Positions 1 to 8,229 of a stretch of DNA of 64,000 nucleotides are shown here, piece by piece; position 1 is the stretch's first letter; every line of letters begins with the position of its first letter. The translations under genes were made by a program, and so were the position numbers. The stretch covers positions 124,001 to 188,000 of the forward strand of contig NZ_JBNCMT010000005.1 of NCBI RefSeq assembly GCF_049846925.1, written 5' to 3'. The notes under the pieces were generated by a model. That model was not told where the DNA came from and did not search any database. It saw only the letters and a list, made by a program, of their open reading frames with translations. Origin of the DNA: Brevibacillus_H sp049846925 (GTDB lineage: Bacteria; Bacillota; Bacilli; Brevibacillales; Brevibacillaceae).

Positions 1-1
1 C

Positions 2-841
2 CTTAGGAATTCTCTTGCTGAGCAGTATACCCATATTCCATTCTTTGAGGATTATCGAGAGGCACTTTCGATTGCCGATGCATTTGTTATAGCCACTCCC
101 GCCCACACGCATGCACCCATTGCCAAAGAACTGATATTAGCTGGAAAGGACGTATTCGTTGAGAAGCCGATTACTCTATCAGTAAATGATGCAGAAGAAC
201 TAATCATTTTAGCGGAAACTAACAAGTGCATTTTAATGGTAGGTCACTTACTGTTACATCAACCTGCTATACATAAGATTAAAGAAATCATTGAAAGCGG
301 AAAAATTGGCTCCCTCAAGAGCTTGCATCAAGAAAGGTTAAAGTTAGGTAGGGTACGTTCTGTTGAGAATGTCTTCTGGAGTTTTGGTGTTCATGACCTC
401 GCTGTTTTCCTATACTTAGTCGGAGAACCACCTAAACAAATAACTGTAGCAGGACAAGCTATTCTTCAAAATGGAATAGAAGATGACGTTTATGTACATT
501 TAGGATTTGAAAATGACATTACTGCACATTTACATACTTCTTGGTTATGGCCACAAATGAAACGTGGGCTAACTGTTATCGGGACAGAGGGTATGATTGT
601 TTATGATGAGGAAACACAAGCTGTTACTTTACATCAAAAACGTATTTCAGAAAGCCTAGCTAATATTGATGAAGGAACGATTGAAGTATGTAAGGGGTCT
701 GATCGCCCTCTTACTTTAGAATGCAAACACTTTTTAGAATGCATAGAGAGCAGACAAACTCCTTTATCTGATGGAAATAACGGATTAGAAGTTGTAAGGA
801 TCTTAGAGCAAGTTACTAAGTTGATGAAGGGTGAGCATTAA
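2..841 (+). CDS. Gfo/Idh/MocA-family oxidoreductase, WbpB-like (5' partial)
   Basis: The frame is open from base 2 through the internal ATG at 236, so the start and the N-terminal NAD-binding motif lie outside the window. The visible part carries the Gfo/Idh/MocA signature: an ATPAHTHAPIA stretch (about bases 95-127) followed by the conserved VFVEKP motif (about 152-169), where the Lys of EKP is catalytic in this family. In WbpB-type enzymes the reaction is oxidation of the 3-hydroxyl of UDP-GlcNAcA to a 3-keto sugar. The next two genes resemble WbpD and WbpE, which supports that role over other members of this broad family. The stop codon overlaps the next ATG by one base (TAATG), so the genes are translationally coupled. 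The exact substrate is inferred from context. Confidence 0.82.
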   Translation, partial: LRNSLAEQYTHIPFFEDYREALSIADAFVIATPAHTHAPIAKELILAGKDVFVEKPITLSVNDAEELIILAETNKCILMVGHLLLHQPAIHKIKEIIESGKIGSLKSLHQERLKLGRVRSVENVFWSFGVHDLAVFLYLVGEPPKQITVAGQAILQNGIEDDVYVHLGFENDITAHLHTSWLWPQMKRGLTVIGTEGMIVYDEETQAVTLHQKRISESLANIDEGTIEVCKGSDRPLTLECKHFLECIESRQTPLSDGNNGLEVVRILEQVTKLMKGEH

Positions 842-1416
842 TGGGTTATTATGTACATGAATCTTCTTTTGTTGATGAAGGAGCTCAGATTGGAACAGGA
901 ACAAAGATTTGGCATTTTTCTCATGTCATGAGCAAGTCTATCATTGGAGAAAATTGCAGCCTTGGACAAAATGTATTTATTGCGAACAATGTTCGTATTG
1001 GAAATAATGTAAAGATCCAAAACAATGTGTCTGTATATGAGGGAGTTATTTTAGAGGATGATGTCTTCTGTGGACCGAGTTGTGTATTCACTAATGTAAA
1101 GACTCCTCGTTCAGCATTCCCGAGAAACACTAGTAACGATTATGCGATTACGACTTTAAAGCGTGGAGCCTCATTAGGTGCTAATTCAACTGTTGTATGT
1201 GGTGTTACTATTCACGAATGGGCATTCGTAGCTGCTGGAGCTGTAGTAACGAAGGATATTCCTGCTCATGCCCTTGTTGCAGGTGTACCTGCAAGGAGAA
1301 TTGGTTGGGTTTGCGAATGTGGAGAAACATTATCCTTTACGAATAATAGCGCAACATGTAAGTGTGGCAAAAACTATCAACAAATTGGTACAGACAGTAT
1401 TTTGCTGTCAAAATAA
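841..1416 (+). CDS. Left-handed beta-helix N-acetyltransferase, WbpD/WlbB-like
   Basis: This 191-residue protein is a hexapeptide-repeat (left-handed beta-helix) acyltransferase; the isoleucine/valine-rich repeats run from about residue 14 to 160. Its C-terminus has two Cys-x-Cys pairs (CECGE and CKCGK, residues about 158-180), a tail I associate with WbpD-type enzymes. WbpD acetylates the 3-amino group of UDP-GlcNAc3NA to give UDP-2,3-diacetamido-2,3-dideoxyglucuronate. It overlaps the WbpB-like gene by one base and is followed after 31 bp by the WbpE-like aminotransferase, matching the WbpB-E-D functional set. Specificity is inferred from neighbours; another nucleotide-amino-sugar acceptor is possible. 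Confidence 0.82.
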   Translation: MGYYVHESSFVDEGAQIGTGTKIWHFSHVMSKSIIGENCSLGQNVFIANNVRIGNNVKIQNNVSVYEGVILEDDVFCGPSCVFTNVKTPRSAFPRNTSNDYAITTLKRGASLGANSTVVCGVTIHEWAFVAAGAVVTKDIPAHALVAGVPARRIGWVCECGETLSFTNNSATCKCGKNYQQIGTDSILLSK

Positions 1417-1447
1417 AAAAAATTATTAAAAAGAAGGGGCACTAAAA

Positions 1448-2548
1448 ATGAATATTCCTATTCTTGATTTATCACCTGAAATAGATTCATTATGGGATGA
1501 ATTGATGCCAGCAATTCAAAATGTACTTCGCTCCGGTCAATTTATTATGGGACCTAATGTAAAAACCTTCGAGAAAGAAGTTGCAAACTATCTAGGAGTC
1601 AAACATGCGATTGGCCTTAATTCAGGAACCGATGCATTATTCATTGGACTAAAAGCTGTTGGTGTTGAACCAGGTGATGAAGTTATAACAACACCTTTTA
1701 CTTTTTTTGCTACTGCTGAAGCCATTAGTCATCTTGGCGCTACACCTGTCTTTGTAGACGTTAATGAAAAAACATACAACCTCGACGTGGAGCAAGTAGA
1801 AAAGGCAATTACCTCTCGAACGAAAGCAATTATTCCTGTCCATCTATTTGGCCAGTCAGTTGATATGGATGAATTGCTTGCAGTGGCAAACAGACACAAT
1901 ATAAAAATAGTAGAAGATGTTGCCCAAGGTTTTGGTGGAGATTATAAAGGGAAAAAACTTGGAACGTTGGGGGATGTAGGTTGTTTCTCATTCTTCCCTT
2001 CTAAAAATCTGGGAGCATATGGTGATGGGGGTCTTCTAGTTACGAATGATGATCACATTGCACAGGTAAGTAGTATGCTACGCTCACATGGATCCAAGAA
2101 GAAGTATTATAATGAATTGGTCGGTTACAACTCTCGACTTGATGAAATTCAAGGTGCTATTCTGCGAGTGAAGCTTCCTCATATAGACCAATGGAATGAT
2201 GGACGGAGGAAAGTAGCTCAGGTTTATAGAGAGCTGTTGAGTAATATTCCAGGTATCGTCCTGCCTTATGAAACTGACGATCGAAAACATGTATATCACC
2301 AGTACACCATTCGAGTTTTGGGTGGAAAAAGAGATGAAGTACAACAGAAACTTGCTGAAATGGGTATCAATACAATGATTTATTATCCAGTACCTGTTCA
2401 TCGTCTCCCAGTCTATGAATCTCAACAAGTATCTATGCCAATCTCTGAAAAATTAGCATCAGAAGTATTGAGTCTGCCAATATGGCCAACTATGGAACGG
2501 GAAAAACAAGAAAGTGTAGCAGATTGCCTTAAAGCTACTTTGTTGTAA
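1448..2548 (+). CDS. DegT/DnrJ/EryC1 PLP aminotransferase, WbpE-like
   Basis: This is a 366-residue sugar aminotransferase of the DegT/DnrJ/EryC1/StrS family. The PLP lysine is in FFPSKNLGAYGDGG (Lys186) and the cofactor-contacting acidic motif is VEDVAQ (155-160). The N-terminal GQFIMGPNVKTFE stretch is typical of 3-aminotransferases such as WbpE, WlbC and QdtB. In the proposed pathway it uses glutamate to aminate the 3-keto sugar from the WbpB-like enzyme, and the WbpD-like enzyme then acetylates the product. The RBS is AAGAAGGGG, about 9 bp before the ATG. It is the last plus-strand gene, ending 28 bp before a terminator facing the convergent minus-strand operon. Confidence 0.85.
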   Translation: MNIPILDLSPEIDSLWDELMPAIQNVLRSGQFIMGPNVKTFEKEVANYLGVKHAIGLNSGTDALFIGLKAVGVEPGDEVITTPFTFFATAEAISHLGATPVFVDVNEKTYNLDVEQVEKAITSRTKAIIPVHLFGQSVDMDELLAVANRHNIKIVEDVAQGFGGDYKGKKLGTLGDVGCFSFFPSKNLGAYGDGGLLVTNDDHIAQVSSMLRSHGSKKKYYNELVGYNSRLDEIQGAILRVKLPHIDQWNDGRRKVAQVYRELLSNIPGIVLPYETDDRKHVYHQYTIRVLGGKRDEVQQKLAEMGINTMIYYPVPVHRLPVYESQQVSMPISEKLASEVLSLPIWPTMEREKQESVADCLKATLL

Positions 2549-2576
2549 ACAAAACACAAATAAGATCCGTTAAAAA

Positions 2577-2604
2577 AAGACGCCTGGGATGATCCAGGCG
2601 TCTT
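2577..2604. terminator. Bidirectional terminator between convergent operons
   Basis: Perfect 11-bp stem (2577-2587 with 2594-2604) around a 6-nt loop. On the minus strand it is followed by seven Ts (complement of 2572-2578), a strong intrinsic terminator for the 8071-2611 unit. On the plus strand the trailing TTAATCTTTT is weaker but usable for the WbpE-like gene. Confidence 0.88.
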
Positions 2605-2610
2605 AATCTT

Positions 2611-3828
2611 TTACTTCCTCTTGAAGGTATTAATTGCTAATCCGTATAGGATATGAGCTGCATATCGAGCGTAAAAAACCTGATCTTGCGAAAAAGATGC
2701 TGGCCATATGTGTAATTGAGATAGAGGGCCATATGTCTTAATTATTTCTTCATGCGTATTTTTAATCCTCACACCATCCCCATACCTTGCATAAACAGCA
2801 AGCATCATCCCTGGCCCCCATAATATCCCGGGTCTTACATTATATGATTCCATAGTCCCCGTATATTTTTGGTCCATTGGATAATCAAATATCTTTCCGT
2901 CTTTCCAAAACGAATCCAATGATTTTAATGCTTGTTCAGTAGTCCAAGTAATCTTTATTGGGCCTCCAGAATCTCGATATAATTCCATTCCCCAAAGGAT
3001 ATATGCGTGATGAACCAAATCATTTGGTTCATTTTGATTAAATACATTTGGTAATGCAATGTAATTCCAATACGGCAGCCCATTTCTAGATATCATTTTG
3101 TCCACAATTGATTTTGCTGCGGAATCCACTCTGGTTTTGATAAAAGATACCTCTTTAGCATCAAAGATATCCCTATGCTCTTTTAGCACACGTGAGAGCA
3201 TCCCTAAAAACATAGCAGATACATTAGGACAAAAATGCGCATCTTCTACTCTAGGGCTATACCAAAAAAATCCGTGCCCATCAGGAGTTTCACTCCAAGC
3301 TTTATTACTCCATTGAATACTAATAGTCTTTAACGATTTCTTTATTTCCGATTGCTCTTCAGCATTCCAGAAGGAAGGAATTGATAACGCATCTAATAAA
3401 CCCTGCATTACAATTGCCGTTGTAATCGTGTAAGGATGATTTTCTGGATTTACAGAACCATCACCAAACGCGTCCCAAGCCTGCGGGAGCCCCCATCCCA
3501 AGAAACCATCTTGATCTAAGTCAATATTTTGGAGTAACCATTTAGTAGATGCCTTAATCCTTACCTTACTATCCTCATTTGGAGATACCATATAATGTAA
3601 TGATTCAGAGGATAGCAAAAGCCCATAAGTCATAGGTTGTTCTGAAATTCCCGGAAAAGATGGTTCATACCCTTCTCCTTGTTTATTTACTGGAAACTCA
3701 TTAAGTAGAGTAATGTAATCAGACACATATGAATCATTCGAATTGTAACCACTTTGAACAGAATTTGAATATTGGACCGGGTATCCCACTAAAGTAAAAC
3801 ATATTAACAATTTGCCAATAATACCCAA
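2611..3828 (-). CDS. Exported alpha-helical (toroid-like) protein, possible polysaccharide-active enzyme
   Basis: This 405-residue protein starts with a short hydrophobic segment (residues about 4-18) that looks like a signal peptide. The rest is alpha-helical with regularly spaced aromatic-rich loops, such as DQDGFLGWGLPQAWDAFGDG, the DGHGFFWYSP segment, and NEPNDLVHHAYILWG. This resembles the alpha/alpha-toroid fold of glycoside hydrolases, polysaccharide lyases and uronyl epimerases. I do not recognise a specific family. Translation begins at TTG 3828, seven bases after GGAGG. It is the last gene of the unit with the dehydratase and the WsfB-like ligase, which points to processing of an exported glycan. 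Function is inferred only. Confidence 0.6.
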   Translation of the reverse strand: MGIIGKLLICFTLVGYPVQYSNSVQSGYNSNDSYVSDYITLLNEFPVNKQGEGYEPSFPGISEQPMTYGLLLSSESLHYMVSPNEDSKVRIKASTKWLLQNIDLDQDGFLGWGLPQAWDAFGDGSVNPENHPYTITTAIVMQGLLDALSIPSFWNAEEQSEIKKSLKTISIQWSNKAWSETPDGHGFFWYSPRVEDAHFCPNVSAMFLGMLSRVLKEHRDIFDAKEVSFIKTRVDSAAKSIVDKMISRNGLPYWNYIALPNVFNQNEPNDLVHHAYILWGMELYRDSGGPIKITWTTEQALKSLDSFWKDGKIFDYPMDQKYTGTMESYNVRPGILWGPGMMLAVYARYGDGVRIKNTHEEIIKTYGPLSQLHIWPASFSQDQVFYARYAAHILYGLAINTFKRK

Positions 3829-3856
3829 TTAGCATCCTCCTTTCAGTGGTGGTTTA

Positions 3857-6160
3857 TTATTTCAGTTCACGAACAAGCATTCGATTAAATTGCAAAGAGT
3901 TAATGAAGTTTTGTTGGCTTTGCTTTCCATTAACAATACCCTTCATCGTGTCGATATTACCCACTGCTTCATAAGCTGCAGCCTGAACAGCTAACGAATC
4001 AGAATAAAACTTAGAATTAGCACTAACTCTTTCCAGAAATTTAATTGACTTTTCATATTCTCCTTTAACAAGTAAGGCTTGCGCTACACTAATATATGTA
4101 TCATCATACAATTCAGTTGGCCGTCGATTTGAAAACCAGAATTGTTTCACAGGTTCAAATACTTTTTCATAGTTCGTATAAATTTGTAAACTCTCTTCGG
4201 CTAATTTTTTAGCTTTTTCTCTTTCAACTTCCTTGTTTTGAATGGACTGTTGGATTCTAGCAATTTTCGTTTTAATTAATGCATCGTAAAGATCCACGTT
4301 AAACCTATCAAAAGATAATGCTTTCGTTAATAGTTCATCAGTAGTTTTTCCCTCACCTACTTGAAGCAGTATACTTGCTATCTTGTAATAATTTTGTGCA
4401 TTATGAGGTTCTAATCTGATTACTCTATCGGTGGTTAATTTTAGTTTTTCATATTCTTCTTTCGACTTGGTTTGTTTATAAGAGAGCATATAAACAGAAG
4501 CCAAATTAATTAACGAATCAGTTAAATATGGATTATACTTTGTTGCAGTCTCTAATTTCGATCTCGCTTCCGCTATAGCCTTCTCTTGGGTTATCGTATC
4601 TAACGTATATTGGCTCATTAAAAACCGGAAGTTATATATGGTAGACAATGAGATACAAAGCAATAAAACAAAATAAATGCTTCGTTGAAACACCTGTTTA
4701 TTTATAATTGAAACATTACGAAGCATGGAAAATGAATATGGCGTCAGTTGAACTCCCATACCAAATAACCAGAAAATAATAAGCCAAACTGTTCCATATG
4801 AGAAATCAAAATCGATTATCGAATGAATAAAGAAAAGCGCCAATGGCGGAATTGTAGCTAAGGATAACAAAGATTTATCTTCATTCTCATTGTTTCTCAC
4901 ATTTTTAGCTATTTGTATAATGAATAACACTAAGACTAAAATTAGGCTAATTGCACCTACAAATCCGATATCCAATAATATACCTAAATAGCCATTATGA
5001 ACTTCTGTGCTCCAATAAGCCAATTGTTGGTATTGTGTAAAAATCACTTTCCAACCATTTCCCCCATATCCCAATATAGGAGAGTCTTTAAGCATCTCAA
5101 AAGCATCTTTGGTGAATGTAAATCTACCCAATACACTATATTCATCAAAATTAGTAGCTGTTAATCTTTGCTGAAAAGATATTGGCAGTAGTCGATATAT
5201 TAGACCTTGTTTTACCATATCTAAAACAAGCAATAAGAAGGAAGCAATTATACCTACAGGTAAAATCAACTTGTACCTTTTCCTACTAACCATTTTTATT
5301 TTGTTTCCGTATTTAGTAAATATCACATGTGTTATAGCTATTAATCCAGTAACAATTAGAGATATTAATAGTAGAGTAACAACTTCCACATATGAAAAAT
5401 TATTTATTTCTAAAGGAGTGTGTAACTGAGAAAAAACAATGATTCCACCAATTAGTGAATAAATCAAATATAGGGTGTAGGTTATTTGTTGATCCAGGCG
5501 TAAGAGAATTAAGCCGATAAACCAAGCAAGCGGAAACATCAAAAGTGTTCCTCGAGAATAGGAAGCAAATAAAATTGTCGAAAAAGCTGTTAACGGCAAG
5601 CTATAAAAAATGACTTTTTTTATCGTAAGCTTATTGCTACTCAACATAACAAGTGCAAATAACCAAAATGAACATAGGACTGCTGCGAGAGTATTCGGGT
5701 ATTGAAAAACACCTGAAAGTCTATTATCCAAGACCACATCTTTATAATCGATTACTCCCCATAAACCTGCAAAAGAAAAACCAGCAATCATTATCCCTAA
5801 AACATAAAAAACATAAGGCAAAAATGTCTCCAACCGTTTTTCTTGTCTAATAAATAAGATCAATAAAAAGAAAACGGAAAATGATACCCATCGAAAAGTT
5901 GCCTGTAGAGCACTATAAGGAGATTCTGATATAAAAAAAGAGCACAAGTAAAAGAATGGGATAATCAATACAAGTAAGTAAGAGTTCATGTATTGACGAA
6001 GCAAATCAGTTTTCTTGTAGAATGAAATTAACAATGTGAGAAAAGCTACAAACAAAAGAGAATTAATTAAATACAAATCTTCGTTAAAAAATAATCCCCG
6101 TTTGAACGGGGTTAGTAGAAAAATAAGGGTAACTAGTGAAAAAATAGCCCATTTATACAT
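3857..6160 (-). CDS. O-antigen ligase/WsfB-like membrane protein with C-terminal TPR-like region
   Basis: A protein of 767 residues with about a dozen membrane segments in the first two thirds and a hydrophilic, helical, TPR-like C-terminal third. The large extracytoplasmic loop holds the Wzy_C/WaaL-type pattern, including LGYGGNGWK and EVHNGYLG about 30 residues later. Proteins of this architecture in Gram-positives (WsfB of Geobacillus and Paenibacillus) are proposed to transfer lipid-linked glycans onto S-layer protein; other relatives are polymerases. The start is ATG 6160, preceded by GGAGG at 7 bp; a TTG 18 bp further upstream overlaps that RBS and is unlikely. It follows the dehydratase gene after 36 bp. 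The cluster has a separate Wzy, so a ligase role is favoured but not shown. Confidence 0.75.
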   Translation of the reverse strand: MYKWAIFSLVTLIFLLTPFKRGLFFNEDLYLINSLLFVAFLTLLISFYKKTDLLRQYMNSYLLVLIIPFFYLCSFFISESPYSALQATFRWVSFSVFFLLILFIRQEKRLETFLPYVFYVLGIMIAGFSFAGLWGVIDYKDVVLDNRLSGVFQYPNTLAAVLCSFWLFALVMLSSNKLTIKKVIFYSLPLTAFSTILFASYSRGTLLMFPLAWFIGLILLRLDQQITYTLYLIYSLIGGIIVFSQLHTPLEINNFSYVEVVTLLLISLIVTGLIAITHVIFTKYGNKIKMVSRKRYKLILPVGIIASFLLLVLDMVKQGLIYRLLPISFQQRLTATNFDEYSVLGRFTFTKDAFEMLKDSPILGYGGNGWKVIFTQYQQLAYWSTEVHNGYLGILLDIGFVGAISLILVLVLFIIQIAKNVRNNENEDKSLLSLATIPPLALFFIHSIIDFDFSYGTVWLIIFWLFGMGVQLTPYSFSMLRNVSIINKQVFQRSIYFVLLLCISLSTIYNFRFLMSQYTLDTITQEKAIAEARSKLETATKYNPYLTDSLINLASVYMLSYKQTKSKEEYEKLKLTTDRVIRLEPHNAQNYYKIASILLQVGEGKTTDELLTKALSFDRFNVDLYDALIKTKIARIQQSIQNKEVEREKAKKLAEESLQIYTNYEKVFEPVKQFWFSNRRPTELYDDTYISVAQALLVKGEYEKSIKFLERVSANSKFYSDSLAVQAAAYEAVGNIDTMKGIVNGKQSQQNFINSLQFNRMLVRELK

Positions 6161-6196
6161 TGTAGTCCTCCAAGCCAATATTACTATTAATTCTAC

Positions 6197-8071
6197 TTAT
6201 CTTATTGGTTCGAGTATGTGGCTTTTTGTATGCTGAACGTTGCTCGAAACTTCACCAAAAAGCAGAACCCGTAATTCATCTGTAAGTTCGCTATTCTCTG
6301 CTTTTTTCGTAAGAAGATCTAATCGTTTCAACGTAAATGCCAACTCTTCTACTGAGATATTTGAAGGTTTTCCAATAAAAATTCGATCATGCTTCGTTGC
6401 AGCCGTACCTTCTTCATCAGTTAGTAACTCTTCATATAATTTTTCACCCGGACGAATTCCTGAGTAAACAATATGTATGTCTTTATCTGGTTCAAATCCA
6501 GATAATTTTATTAAATCGCGTGCAAGTTGATCAATTTTAACAGGTTGTCCCATGTCCAGTACAAACACTTCCCCACCACTTGCAATCGCACCCGCTTGAA
6601 TGACAAGCTGGACTGCTTCAGGAATGGTCATAAAATATCTGACCATTTCAGGATGTGTCACTGTAACAGGTCCACCTAACTCAATTTGTTTTTTAAAATG
6701 GGGAATCACGCTACCTCTACTTCCCAGAACGTTACCAAAACGAACGGCTGCAAACTTTGTAGTTGAGCTTCGGTTAAGTCCTAGCACAATTGATTCTGCC
6801 ATTCTCTTTGTTGCGCCCATGACACTTGTTGGGTTGACTGCTTTGTCTGTAGAAATAAGTACAAATCGTTTGGTATTATACCTCGCAGCCATTTCCGCCA
6901 CATTTTTTGTACCAAACACATTATTTTTTATTGCTTCTTTTGGATTCTTTTCCATAAGTGGCACATGTTTATGTGCTGCAGCATGAAATACTACTTCTGG
7001 GAGGTAAGTTTCAAATATCTCTTCTATTCTCTTGCGATCCTGAATATCGGCAATTAATGTTTCATAATGTAAAGAAGGAACAAGTCGTTTTAATTCATTT
7101 TCTATCACGAAGATACTATTTTCACCATGTCCTAAAAGTAAAAGTTTTTTCGGTTTAAACGGTGCAATTTGTCGACAAAGTTCTGAACCGATAGAACCTC
7201 CAGCACCAGTGACAAGGATTGTTTTACCAGTGATATATCCTGTAATTTCTTCCATGTCTACTTCAACAGGATCTCTGCCTAGCAAGTCTTCCACATGAAC
7301 ATCTCTTATCGAGTTTATGGTAACCTTGCCTTGGATAACATCACTCACCAGAGGCAATAGTTTAATGTGTGCACTTGTCCTTTTACAAATTTCAATCAGT
7401 TTTGCCGTTTGTTCTCGGGATATTGATGGTATAGCAATGATAATGGTTGCTATCTCATATTTTTCTACCACAGCTTCAATATCTTTTCTTGTTCCAACCA
7501 CTGGCAAACCTGCTATTTCAAGTTTTAACTTGGAAGGATCATCATCTATAAATGCAATTGGATAAATATCTGCGTCCATAGTATGCTTTAATTCACGAGC
7601 TACAAGAGCGCCAGCTTTACCGGCACCAACAATTATTGCTCTTCCGTGATGTGGTTTAATCTTAATATAATTGTCTCTCCAAACTCTCCAAATGAACCTA
7701 GATCCACCAATACTTAAGATAATGGTCATCCATGTTATCGGAAAAATAGATCGTGGAATAATAACGCTAACACCAAAAACTTTAAGAAAATAATACAAAA
7801 ACACATCTAGTCCTATTGAAACTGTTACTGCTTTAACAATTGAAATAAGCTCTCCTACACTTGCATACTGCCAAACTCGCAAATATAGTTTAGTCATATA
7901 AAACAATATTAGTGTTGTAAACCAAACCAGTCCGACTGTATAAGGAATGCTATGTATATGCTCTACTGGAATGTTCCCATCAAATCGAAGGAAGTAGCTC
8001 ATTGCTGTAGCAGCAATAATAATTATTGTGTCAAAAACAAAAAATAAGAAAAGTCTATATTTATACGACAA
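6197..8071 (-). CDS. Membrane-bound UDP-GlcNAc 4,6-dehydratase family protein (PglF/WbpM/CapD-like)
   Basis: A protein of 624 residues with four N-terminal membrane segments (residues about 8-125), a first Rossmann motif (IIVGAGKAGA, 146-155) and a second, catalytic SDR domain starting at GAGGSIG (289-295). The SDR tyrosine is replaced by methionine in VMGATK (Met418, Lys422) and is preceded by STDK (407-410), the arrangement of PglF, WbpM and FlaA1. These remove water from UDP-GlcNAc to give a UDP-4-keto-6-deoxyhexose. The partner aminotransferase and initiating transferase are at 12285-13433 and 11671-12288. Translation starts at TTG 8071 after AGGAGG at 8 bp. Whether it retains or inverts C5 cannot be decided by eye. 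Confidence 0.88.
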   Translation of the reverse strand: MSYKYRLFLFFVFDTIIIIAATAMSYFLRFDGNIPVEHIHSIPYTVGLVWFTTLILFYMTKLYLRVWQYASVGELISIVKAVTVSIGLDVFLYYFLKVFGVSVIIPRSIFPITWMTIILSIGGSRFIWRVWRDNYIKIKPHHGRAIIVGAGKAGALVARELKHTMDADIYPIAFIDDDPSKLKLEIAGLPVVGTRKDIEAVVEKYEIATIIIAIPSISREQTAKLIEICKRTSAHIKLLPLVSDVIQGKVTINSIRDVHVEDLLGRDPVEVDMEEITGYITGKTILVTGAGGSIGSELCRQIAPFKPKKLLLLGHGENSIFVIENELKRLVPSLHYETLIADIQDRKRIEEIFETYLPEVVFHAAAHKHVPLMEKNPKEAIKNNVFGTKNVAEMAARYNTKRFVLISTDKAVNPTSVMGATKRMAESIVLGLNRSSTTKFAAVRFGNVLGSRGSVIPHFKKQIELGGPVTVTHPEMVRYFMTIPEAVQLVIQAGAIASGGEVFVLDMGQPVKIDQLARDLIKLSGFEPDKDIHIVYSGIRPGEKLYEELLTDEEGTAATKHDRIFIGKPSNISVEELAFTLKRLDLLTKKAENSELTDELRVLLFGEVSSNVQHTKSHILEPIR

Positions 8072-8087
8072 TAATCTTACCTCCTTT

Positions 8088-8118
8088 TCTCAATTTCTAG
8101 TGTACCTTATCTGCAGAA
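8088..8118 (-). promoter_or_regulatory. Candidate SigA promoter for the 8071-2611 operon
   Basis: On the minus strand, TGGACT lies about 18 bp upstream of TACACT, shortly before the RBS of the dehydratase gene and after the terminator of the upstream operon. Both hexamers match consensus at only four positions, so this is a candidate from position and spacing. Confidence 0.35.
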
Positions 8119-8180
8119 TCTAAGTCCACATAAATATCCCACCAATTGACAGTAATCGACATGGTTATTTAATAAAAAAA

Positions 8181-8223
8181 GACGTATAATGAAGTCCGAT
8201 CTTGCATGATATCATTACACGTC
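8181..8223 (-). terminator. Terminator ending the main glycan operon
   Basis: Twelve-base arms (8181-8192 and 8212-8223) pair with one G-T wobble. On the minus strand they are followed by a run of Ts (complement of the A-run 8174-8180). It sits 6 bp after the stop of the C5-epimerase-like gene and separates that operon from the dehydratase operon. Confidence 0.85.
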
Positions 8224-8229
8224 TAGAAT